Source: Actinoplanes couchii (lineage in GTDB: Bacteria; Actinomycetota; Actinomycetes; Mycobacteriales; Micromonosporaceae). From it: 64,000 nucleotides of DNA. Both the position numbers and the translations under genes were made by a program. The stretch is from positions 62,001 to 126,000 of the forward strand of contig NZ_BOMG01000032.1 in the NCBI RefSeq assembly GCF_016862075.1, read 5' to 3'. This document shows positions 57,372 to 64,000 of this stretch, piece by piece (the stretch's first letter is position 1; every line of letters begins with the position of its first letter). The notes below the pieces were generated by a model. It was not told where the DNA came from. It worked only from the letters and a program-made list of their open reading frames with translations, and did not search any database.

Positions 57372-59407
57372 ACCAGACCGTCCAGCACCACCGACGGGCG
57401 GCCCGTGGTGCCCTCGGCCTGCACCCGGATGGTGTGCGTGCCGCTGCTGCGCCAGGTGCGCGTCCACACCGCGCGGGCGTACTGCGGTGACGCCGACCGC
57501 AGATCGACCACCCCCTGGAACTGCTCGTCCACATAGATGCGCACCCGTCCCGAGGCCGCCGTCCGGCCCGCCACCACGGCTGCCGAACTGCCGGTGAAGG
57601 TCCAGCTCAGCGACGCTCCGGCGGCCGCGGTGACGACGGCTTCGCCGCCGAGATGCCCCTGGTCCCGGACCGGCCGCCAGGTTCCGGTCCGCGGCGCCTC
57701 GGCCTCGGTCAGCAACACGGGTGTACGGGTGACCGAAGCGGCCGACGCGTTCCCGGCCCGGTCGGTGGCCCGCACGTCCCAGGTCACCGGGTCGCCGAGC
57801 CGGGCGGTACCGGCCACCGAGCGGGCCGTCCTGGGCAGGTTCCCGGAGGCGGCGCCGGTCACCCGTACCGCGGCGAGCCCGGTCTTGTCGGTGACCGACC
57901 AGCTCACCCGGACCGGAGCGGTGGCGCCGACCCCGCCCTCGCGCAACGACACCAGCGGCGTCCCGGCGAACTTCGGCGCCACCGGATCGGCGATCACGTC
58001 GGCGGTGGTGGTGGCGATCCGGCCGGACAGGTGGACCGCCCGCACGGTGACCCGGTGCCGTCCGGGGGCCAGCCGGATCCCGGCCTGCCGGTGCCCGGAC
58101 GGCGCGGCGGCGGCCGGGCGGCCGTCCACGTAGACGTCGAACCGGTCCAGCATCCGGGTCGGGGTGTCCAGATCCCAGGCCGGTCCGGCCGCGCCCCGGG
58201 TGTAGTACGTCCCGGCGTATTCACGAGCGCCGTTGACCCCGCGGTACCGCAGCCCGGCCGGGGCGGCGCCGGCCACCGCCCGGATCCCCGGCAGCTGCGC
58301 GTACAGCGAGTTCCCCGGGCACTCGGTCCGGCCGGCGTCGCGGTGGCCGGAGATCCGGTTCAGCACCGCGACGCTCCCCTTCGGGTACCTGTTGCTGCCG
58401 CCGGAGGTCAGTCCGGCCCGGCCCAGCGGCGGATTCCCCCACGCGCCCAGTTTCCAGGCGGCCAGTTGCGCCACCGCCGCCCGGGCCGCCTGCGGAATCC
58501 CGGCGGACCGGTAGTCGCCGATCACCGCGATGGCACTGGCGTTCTCGTTGAAGCCCATGGTGTGCGCGCCGAGCACCGAGCGGTTGATCCCACCGGCCCG
58601 GCCTTCGAAGATCTGCCCGCACTTGTCGACGAGGAAGTTGTAGCCGATGTCGTTCCAGCCCTTGCTGCGGACGTGGAAGCCCTCGATGCCGCGGACGACG
58701 GCTGGCGATTCGGCACAGTCGTAGTCGTTGCCGCTGGCGGTGTGGTGCACGAACACGACGTGGACCGCGCCGGTGTACTCGGGCGCCTCCTTGACGATCG
58801 CCTCGTCGGCGCGCCATCCGCCCCGGCTGACCATCCGGGGCACCGGCCGGGCCGGGCGCGCCAGACCCGGTGCCGTCACCGTGACCGCCCCGACCGCCTG
58901 CCGTGCGACATCCGGCCGGTCGGCCTCGGCCCGGTCGGCCTCCGGGTTGATCAGGTCGACCCGGAGATCCTCCGGGAACGGGCCGGCGGCTCGGGTCTGG
59001 ACGCCGTCGGACGGGCCCACCCAGAGCGGATCACTGGCGCCACGGAGCGCCGCGCCACCGGAGGCGTCCGGGTTGTCGATCTCCATCGACCGCCAGGACG
59101 TCCAGGTTCCGGTCCCGGCGACCCGGGTCCGCACCTCGATCACCCCGGCCGGCACCGTCCGCGGATCGGCCCAGGTCACGCCGACCAGGCTGAACGGTTC
59201 GGTGACCCGGGCCGAAGTCTCGGCCACCCGCAACGCCGATCGGGCCCAGACCGTGCTCTGTGTCATGGGGAACGTCTGCAGGGCCGGCGCCGGGCGGCGC
59301 ACCACGGCGGCGGCCTCACCGGCGGCCACGCCCGGACCGGTCACGGGCGTGTGCACGACGGCGAGCGTCCCGGTGGTGGCCACCAGGGCGGCGAACAGGC
59401 GGTACAT
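57359..59407 (-). CDS. secreted PGRP-type N-acetylmuramoyl-L-alanine amidase
   Basis: A 682-residue exported protein. Signal peptide is about 1-30. An N-terminal beta-rich region (60-180) precedes the PGRP/amidase_2 domain (about 195-375) with zinc ligands His221/222 (VFVHHTASGNDYDC), His355 and Cys363 (GHRDAGRTECPG). The KPGD-like N-terminus SRGGWRADEA is typical. C-terminal Ig/FN3-like segments (about 430-580) and a CBM-like tail (RPSVVLDGLVYL) follow. It probably cleaves peptidoglycan stem peptides outside the cell. ATG 59407 is used. Confidence 0.92.
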   Translation of the reverse strand: MYRLFAALVATTGTLAVVHTPVTGPGVAAGEAAAVVRRPAPALQTFPMTQSTVWARSALRVAETSARVTEPFSLVGVTWADPRTVPAGVIEVRTRVAGTGTWTSWRSMEIDNPDASGGAALRGASDPLWVGPSDGVQTRAAGPFPEDLRVDLINPEADRAEADRPDVARQAVGAVTVTAPGLARPARPVPRMVSRGGWRADEAIVKEAPEYTGAVHVVFVHHTASGNDYDCAESPAVVRGIEGFHVRSKGWNDIGYNFLVDKCGQIFEGRAGGINRSVLGAHTMGFNENASAIAVIGDYRSAGIPQAARAAVAQLAAWKLGAWGNPPLGRAGLTSGGSNRYPKGSVAVLNRISGHRDAGRTECPGNSLYAQLPGIRAVAGAAPAGLRYRGVNGAREYAGTYYTRGAAGPAWDLDTPTRMLDRFDVYVDGRPAAAAPSGHRQAGIRLAPGRHRVTVRAVHLSGRIATTTADVIADPVAPKFAGTPLVSLREGGVGATAPVRVSWSVTDKTGLAAVRVTGAASGNLPRTARSVAGTARLGDPVTWDVRATDRAGNASAASVTRTPVLLTEAEAPRTGTWRPVRDQGHLGGEAVVTAAAGASLSWTFTGSSAAVVAGRTAASGRVRIYVDEQFQGVVDLRSASPQYARAVWTRTWRSSGTHTIRVQAEGTTGRPSVVLDGLVYLR

Positions 59408-59508
59408 GTGAACTCCCCCGGCCGCCGCTTCGGACGACCGGCGACCACCAGAACACCTTGCCGAATGTCAGCAGGGCGGGTGGGGAGTTCGGTGAAAAAA
59501 GCTCAGAT

Positions 59509-60000
59509 CTATCGGTTGAGCAGCCAGATCGCGGCGTTCAAGGCCGTCGCGAAGGTGACCCATGCCCAGTAGGGCAGCAGCAGGCCGGCCGCGAGCTTGG
59601 AGACGGGCCGGAACTTCCAGACCGTCACTCCGATCAGGATCCAGAGAACCACGATGTCGATCAGCGCGAGCCCGTATCGCCCGAACCCGAAGAAGATCGG
59701 GGTCCAGATCGCGTTGAGGACGAGCTGGGCGGCGTACCAGTTCAGCGCGGGCGACCAGCCGGTCCGGCGCCACACCAGCCAGCCGCTGACCGCGATCATC
59801 ACGTACAGCACGGTCCAGACCGGGCCGAACACCGACGACGGTGGCGCCCAGCTCGGCTGCTGCAGACTCCGGTACTCCTCGACGGTCCCGGCCACCCCGA
59901 GCCCGCCGAGCAGCGCGGCCACCGCCACCGCCAGCAGGAACCCGCCCAGCGCGAGCCAGCCGGGAACCGAACCGCGCCTGTGCACCACATGACTGGTCAT
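59509..60000 (-). CDS. TspO/MBR family tryptophan-rich membrane protein
   Basis: A 163-residue protein with five TM helices and TspO hallmarks: LQQPSWAPPSSVFGPVWTVLYVMIAVSGWLVWRR, LNWYAAQLVLNAIWTPIFFGFGRYGLALIDI, LPYWAWVTFATALNAAIWLLN. TspO proteins bind porphyrins or isoprenoids. Helix order and WxPP loop are intact. ATG 60000 is close to the divergent SDR start (38 bases), so the two genes share a promoter region. Confidence 0.94.
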   Translation of the reverse strand: MTSHVVHRRGSVPGWLALGGFLLAVAVAALLGGLGVAGTVEEYRSLQQPSWAPPSSVFGPVWTVLYVMIAVSGWLVWRRTGWSPALNWYAAQLVLNAIWTPIFFGFGRYGLALIDIVVLWILIGVTVWKFRPVSKLAAGLLLPYWAWVTFATALNAAIWLLNR

Positions 60001-60037
60001 GACCACCCCAGTACCCGGAAGGCCTACTGTGCCAATC

Positions 60038-60829
60038 ATGGCCGTCGACTACCGCAACCAGACCACGCTGATCACCGGCGCCAGCTCCGGGCTGGGCGCC
60101 CTGTTCGCCCGGCGACTGGCCGCCCGCGGCTCGAACCTGATCCTCGTCGCCCGGCGTACCGACCGGCTGGAGAGCCTGGCCGCCTCGCTGCCCCAGGTGC
60201 GGGTCACCACGATCGGCATGGATCTGGCCCAGCCCGGCGCGGGCGCGAAACTGGCCGCCGAGACCGCCGAGCGGGGCCTCACCGTGACCAGCCTGATCAA
60301 CAACGCCGGTTTCGGCACGCACACGCTGTTCCACGAGGCCGATCCGCAGCGGATCACCGACGAGATCACCCTCAACGTGACCAGCCTGACCGAGATCACC
60401 CGGGAGTTCATCGGGCCGCTGCGCGCCCACGGCGGCGGGGTCCTGGTCAACGTGGCGAGCATCGCCGCCTACCACCCGGGGCCGACGCTGGCGGTCTACG
60501 CGGCGACCAAGGCGTACGTGCTGAGTTTCACCGAGGCGCTCTGGGCCGAGGCGCACGGCACCGGGCTGCGGGTGATGGCGCTGTCCCCCGGCCCGACGAA
60601 GACCGAGTTCTTCGAGGTGGCCGGGGAGAACGCGGACGGTGGCATGCCCCGGATGAGCGCCGACCGGGTCGTCGACCTGGCGATGCGGGCCCTGGACCGG
60701 CGTAACCCGCCGCCCAGCCTGGTCACCGGCCTGCCCAACCGGATCGCGGTCGGGACGGGCCGGCTGGCCGGGCGGCGGTTCACGATCCGCGCCATGGGGA
60801 CGCTGATGCGTCAGAGCATCCGGCGGTAG
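60038..60829 (+). CDS. short-chain dehydrogenase/reductase
   Basis: A 263-residue classical SDR. Cofactor site TLITGASSGLGALFARRLAARG (TGxxxGxG), NNAG in LINNAGFGTHTLF, catalytic Ser in NVASIAAYHP, and YxxxK in YAATKAY are all present. The DltE/YqjQ-like LRVMALSPGPTKTEFF follows. NADP preference is suggested by basic residues after strand 2 (VARRTDRLE). ATG 60038 is divergent from TspO. The 3' end overlaps the convergent glucosidase by 19 bases. Confidence 0.93.
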   Translation: MAVDYRNQTTLITGASSGLGALFARRLAARGSNLILVARRTDRLESLAASLPQVRVTTIGMDLAQPGAGAKLAAETAERGLTVTSLINNAGFGTHTLFHEADPQRITDEITLNVTSLTEITREFIGPLRAHGGGVLVNVASIAAYHPGPTLAVYAATKAYVLSFTEALWAEAHGTGLRVMALSPGPTKTEFFEVAGENADGGMPRMSADRVVDLAMRALDRRNPPPSLVTGLPNRIAVGTGRLAGRRFTIRAMGTLMRQSIRR

Positions 60830-62520
60830 ATCACGGCCTGCCAGGGGGCCAGTGTCAGGACCCCCGTCGGGCTCGCCACCTTGGTCAGGTTGGTCAGCAC
60901 AAGCTCGGCGCCGTCCCAGCCGTCGATCTCGGCGCGGACCGTCTCGCCGGTGAAGTTGCCGATCACCAGCAGTTCGGTGCGGTCCAGGCGGCGGGTGAAG
61001 GCGTACAGGCGCTCGTCGTGCGGCAGCAGCATGGTGAAGTCGCCGTCGGCGACCGCCGGTTCGGTCCGGCGCAGCTCGATCAGCCGCCGGTAATAGTGGA
61101 AGACCGAGTCCGGGTCGGCCCGCTGCGCCGCCGCGTTGATCTCGGTGTGGTTCGGGTTGACCGGCAGCCACGGTGTGCCGGTGGTGAACCCGGCGTGCGG
61201 CGAGTCGTCCCACTGCATCGGGGTGCGCGCGTTGTCCCGCCCCTGGGCCCGCAGGAACGTCAGGACGTCCTCCGGGTCACGGCCCTCCTGCTCGACCGCC
61301 TGCCGGTACATGCCGAGCGCCTCGATGTCCTGGAACTCGTCGATGCCCCGGAACGGGTGGTTCGTCATGCCGAGTTCCTCGCCCTGGTAGACGTAGGGCG
61401 TGCCGCGGTGCAGGTGCAGGACGGTGCCGAGCATCTTGGCCGACGCCACCCGGTGCTCCGGGCTGTCGTCGCCGTACCGGGAGACCACCCGCGGCTGGTC
61501 GTGGTTGTTCCAGTAGAGGCTGTTCCAGCCCTTCTCCGCGAGCCCGGCCTGCCACCGGCCGAGGATCGCCTTGAGCTTGGTGAGCTGCAGCGGGACGAGC
61601 CGCCACGGTTCGCTCCCGCGGTCCACCCAGACGTGGTCGAACTGGAAGACCATGTCGATCTCGTGCTGGTCCGGGTCGGTGTGCCGGATCGCCTCGTCGA
61701 CCGTGACGCCGGGCATCTCACCGACGGTGAGCAGGCCCTCCCGGCCGGCGAAGACCTCCCGGTGCATCTCCTGGAGGAACTCGTGCAGGCGGGGTCCGGC
61801 GAGAAAACCCGAGGACCCGTCGGCGTACGCGGAACCGACGGGCAGCTGGCCGTCGAGCAGGGCACCGTCCGGCCCGAACGTCTTGGAGATCATGTTGATG
61901 ACGTCCATCCGGAAGCCGTCCACACCCCGGTCCAGCCACCAGCGCATCATCGCGTAGACGGCCTGCCGGACCTCCGGGTTCTCCCAGTTCAGGTCGGGCT
62001 GCTTGCGGGAGAACAGGTGCAGGTAGTACTCGCCGGTGGCCTGGTCGAACTCCCAGGTGGAGCCACCGAAGACGGAGCCCCAGTTGGTCGGCTCGGCGCC
62101 CGGCGCACCGGGTTCCATGCCGTCGCGGGCGGGCCGCCACCAGTACCAGTCGCGTTTCGGGTCGTCCTTGGACGACCGGCTGGCCAGGAACCACGGGTGC
62201 TCGTCGGAGCTGTGGTTCACCACCAGGTCCATCACGATCTTCAGGCCGCGCTCGTGGGCGCCGGCCAGCAGCTCGTCGAACGTCTTCAGATCACCGAAGA
62301 GCGGCTCGATGTCCTGGTAGTCGCTGATGTCGTAACCGTTGTCGTCCTGCGGCGAGGGGTAGACCGGGGACAGCCAGAGCACGTCGACACCCAGCTCGGC
62401 CAGGTGGTCCAGGTGGTCGATGACGCCCCGCAGGTCGCCCATGCCGTCACCGTCGGCGTCCGCGAAGCTGCGCGGGTAGATCTGGTACACGACCGACTTC
62501 TTCCACCACGAATCCGTCAT
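60811..62520 (-). CDS. GH13 alpha-glucosidase (oligo-1,6-glucosidase type)
   Basis: A 569-residue GH13 enzyme: WWKKSVVYQIYPRSFADADGDGMGDLRGV at the N-terminus, DLVVNHSSDEHPWF (region I), catalytic Asp206 in GFRMDVINM, acid/base Glu268 in TVGEMPG, Asp341 in NNHDQPR, and the C-terminal beta domain. Val after the nucleophile (DVIN) is the usual mark of alpha-1,6-specific oligo-1,6-glucosidases. No signal peptide is seen, so it is intracellular. ATG 62520 is divergent from the glycosyltransferase at 62603. Confidence 0.93.
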   Translation of the reverse strand: MTDSWWKKSVVYQIYPRSFADADGDGMGDLRGVIDHLDHLAELGVDVLWLSPVYPSPQDDNGYDISDYQDIEPLFGDLKTFDELLAGAHERGLKIVMDLVVNHSSDEHPWFLASRSSKDDPKRDWYWWRPARDGMEPGAPGAEPTNWGSVFGGSTWEFDQATGEYYLHLFSRKQPDLNWENPEVRQAVYAMMRWWLDRGVDGFRMDVINMISKTFGPDGALLDGQLPVGSAYADGSSGFLAGPRLHEFLQEMHREVFAGREGLLTVGEMPGVTVDEAIRHTDPDQHEIDMVFQFDHVWVDRGSEPWRLVPLQLTKLKAILGRWQAGLAEKGWNSLYWNNHDQPRVVSRYGDDSPEHRVASAKMLGTVLHLHRGTPYVYQGEELGMTNHPFRGIDEFQDIEALGMYRQAVEQEGRDPEDVLTFLRAQGRDNARTPMQWDDSPHAGFTTGTPWLPVNPNHTEINAAAQRADPDSVFHYYRRLIELRRTEPAVADGDFTMLLPHDERLYAFTRRLDRTELLVIGNFTGETVRAEIDGWDGAELVLTNLTKVASPTGVLTLAPWQAVIYRRML

Positions 62521-62602
62521 TCGTCTTCTCTAACACGAGAACCGCGCGCCCACCCGGGATGCATACTGAGCACGTGGTTATGGGCGAAAATTCGGCTTTG
62601 TC

Positions 62603-63604
62603 ATGAAGATCGCACTGTTGGGGCCGATCGCGTGGCGCACCCCGCCCCGGCACTACGGCCCGTGGGAGCTGATCACCGGCCTGCTCGCCGAGGGCCTGAC
62701 CGCGCGCGGCGTCGACGTCACCCTCTTCGCCACCCTCGACTCGGTGACAAAAGCGGCGCTGGACGGGGTGGTCCAGACCGGCTACGAGGAGGACGACCGG
62801 ATCGACGGCCGGGTGTGGGAGGCGATCCACGTCAGCCACGCGCTCGCCCGCTCCGGCGAGTTCGACCTGGTCCACAATCATCTCGACTGGCTGCCGCTGG
62901 CCTTCTCCCAGCACTGCGCCGCTCCGATGCTGACCACCGTGCACGGCTTCTCCGGGATCAACATCCTTCCCGCGTACGAGCGATCGAGGTCGAGTTTCGT
63001 GTCGATCTCCGACGCCGACCGCTGCCAGGATCTGGACTACCTGGCCACCGTTCACCACGGCGTGGATCTGTCCGGGCTCCCGTTCCACGCCGACGGTGGC
63101 GACGATCTGATCCTGTTCGGCCGGATCCACCCGGACAAGGGAACCGACATCGCCATCGAGATCGCGCGCCGGGCCGGCCGCCGACTGGTGATCTGCGGAA
63201 TCGTGCAGGACCGCGTTTATTTCGCCGAACACGTGGAACCCGCCATCGACGGGGACAGGGTCGTCTATCTCGGTTCGGTCGGCCCGGAGGAACGGGGAAC
63301 GATCCTCGGATCAGGAGCCGCACTCCTGCATCCGATCCGGTTCGCGGAACCGTTCGGCCTTTCCGTGGTCGAGTCGATGGCCTGCGGGACTCCGGTCGTC
63401 GCGTACCGGAAAGGGTCGATGCCCGAAGTGGTGGACGAGGGGGTGACGGGACGCCTGGCCGACTCGGTGGACGAGGCTGTTGCCGCAGTTCACGGGATCG
63501 CCGAGATCGACCGGGCGGCCTGCTCGGCCCGGGCCCGGGAACGCTTCTCGGCCGAACGCATGGTCGATGACTACCTGGCGATTTACCGAAAAATCATCAG
63601 TTGA
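62603..63604 (+). CDS. GT4-type glycosyltransferase
   Basis: A 333-residue GT-B enzyme: [66 protein letters not shown], then [31 protein letters not shown] and the nucleotide-sugar motif [35 protein letters not shown] (EX7E-like). Intact and shorter than usual GT4. It begins an apparent glycan-related tract with the partial gene downstream. ATG 62603 is used. Confidence 0.92.
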   Translation: MKIALLGPIAWRTPPRHYGPWELITGLLAEGLTARGVDVTLFATLDSVTKAALDGVVQTGYEEDDRIDGRVWEAIHVSHALARSGEFDLVHNHLDWLPLAFSQHCAAPMLTTVHGFSGINILPAYERSRSSFVSISDADRCQDLDYLATVHHGVDLSGLPFHADGGDDLILFGRIHPDKGTDIAIEIARRAGRRLVICGIVQDRVYFAEHVEPAIDGDRVVYLGSVGPEERGTILGSGAALLHPIRFAEPFGLSVVESMACGTPVVAYRKGSMPEVVDEGVTGRLADSVDEAVAAVHGIAEIDRAACSARARERFSAERMVDDYLAIYRKIIS

Positions 63605-63618
63605 ATACCTGGATCTTG

Positions 63619-63647
63619 TTAACGTCGCAATGTGAATTGCGCGTTAA
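63619..63647 (+). terminator. stem-loop after glycosyltransferase
   Basis: TTAACG and CGCAAT pair with ATTGCG and CGTTAA around a GTGA loop, with a one-base bulge (63625), starting 15 bases after the stop at 63604. Unusually AT-rich for the window. Confidence 0.6.
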
Positions 63648-63739
63648 ACGGGCCGATTTTCCGGTGACTTTGTGCCGTCCAGACGCGCGCTGAGTCCGTG
63701 CTGCGGGTTAGCAGCCCGGCCGAAGAGAAAGGCCTGGTC

Positions 63740-64000
63740 ATGCCCGCGACATACGGGTTTTTGAGCACTTATCCCCCCAGCCAATGCGGTTTGGCGACAT
63801 TCAATGCGGCCCTCGCGACCCATCTGGCCGGGAGCGCCGGGACATCGGGGGTGGTACGCCTTCTCGACGGCGACAACACCAGCGGTGGGATAGCACTCGA
63901 CCGGGCCGCGCCGCGCGTCGTGCACACCTGGAACACCGACCGGCCCGGCGGCTGGGTGTCCGCCGCCACCGCGCTCAACCGCTACGACGTGGCGATCGTC
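63740..64000 (+). CDS. glycosyltransferase N-terminal fragment (runs off right edge)
   Basis: 87 codons are visible. The N-terminus YGFLSTYPPSQCGLATFNAALATHLAG matches the opening of actinobacterial GT4 enzymes, whose TYPP-x-x-CGLATF signature forms the first Rossmann strand and acceptor loop. ATG 63740 is preceded by GAAAGG. It is co-oriented with the preceding glycosyltransferase, separated by a stem-loop. Confidence 0.75.
   Translation, partial: MPATYGFLSTYPPSQCGLATFNAALATHLAGSAGTSGVVRLLDGDNTSGGIALDRAAPRVVHTWNTDRPGGWVSAATALNRYDVAIV

Noticed and set aside
61018-63570. 850-codon plus-strand open frame spanning the glucosidase and glycosyltransferase
   Set aside because: Crosses two recognised genes in a different frame and contains no domain pattern.

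Overview
The window is high-GC DNA with dense genes, frequent GTG/TTG starts and many 4-base ATGA/GTGA/TTGA gene overlaps. It also carries a conservon (CvnA-D), an SsgA-family sporulation regulator, AfsR/SARP and TioE-type regulators and secreted streptogrisin- and subtilisin-like proteases. This points to a chromosomal segment of a filamentous actinobacterium, probably Micromonosporaceae (Actinoplanes-like). The taxon is inferred from protein families; no rRNA is present. I see no insertion sequence, prophage, integrase or CRISPR array.

Layout, left to right. 1-6.08 kb: a translationally coupled five-gene minus-strand operon SWIM zinc finger - DUF5691 - vWA - MoxR-type AAA+ ATPase - DUF5682 (cut by the window edge), an NTP-dependent chaperone-like system of unknown function. 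6.2-11.1 kb: a chemoreceptor-like protein and a giant SARP/NB-ARC/TPR regulator. 11.8-14.1 kb: a secreted matrixin-like protease and a lipoprotein, facing an ECF sigma factor and a membrane anti-sigma-like protein whose outer domain resembles the lipoprotein. 14.3-19.8 kb: an acyl-CoA dehydrogenase and a conservon with an added GAF protein. 20.2-24.6 kb: a BNR-protein remnant with repeats, tRNA-Val(CAC), an SsgA-family regulator, AraC and Rrf2 regulators, a DUF4236 protein and a degenerate TcmP-like protein. 24.7-28.4 kb: TPR and GGDEF signalling proteins.

28.4-34.6 kb is a membrane-lipid neighbourhood: a diacylglycerol-kinase-like enzyme, a BrkB/YihY membrane protein, a tandem double PAP2 phosphatase and an EEP-family phosphatase/nuclease, divergent from DUF1990, metallo-beta-lactamase-fold and DedA genes. 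34.6-43.7 kb holds a class-A-like serine hydrolase, two secreted proteases, a divergent regulator/flavin-reductase pair with paired palindromic operators, and a two-component operon that also encodes two membrane proteins. 43.8-46.7 kb has an unrecognised protein coupled to a MobA-like nucleotidyltransferase, then a secreted pectate lyase with a structured leader. 46.8-54.2 kb has a small two-gene operon with toxin-antitoxin features, GlxA/isochorismatase genes, an erythromycin-esterase/DUF6194 fusion divergent from a TioE-like MerR regulator, and a KDG kinase/KDPG aldolase operon. Pectate lyase and the KDG/KDPG enzymes fit plant-polymer (uronate) use, although they are not adjacent.

54.3-64 kb has oxidoreductases, a GntR-TetR double-HTH regulator with an operator cluster, a secreted PGRP amidase, TspO, an SDR, an alpha-glucosidase and two glycosyltransferases, the last cut by the right edge. 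Gene ends are often marked by long perfect stem-loops with little or no U-tract.
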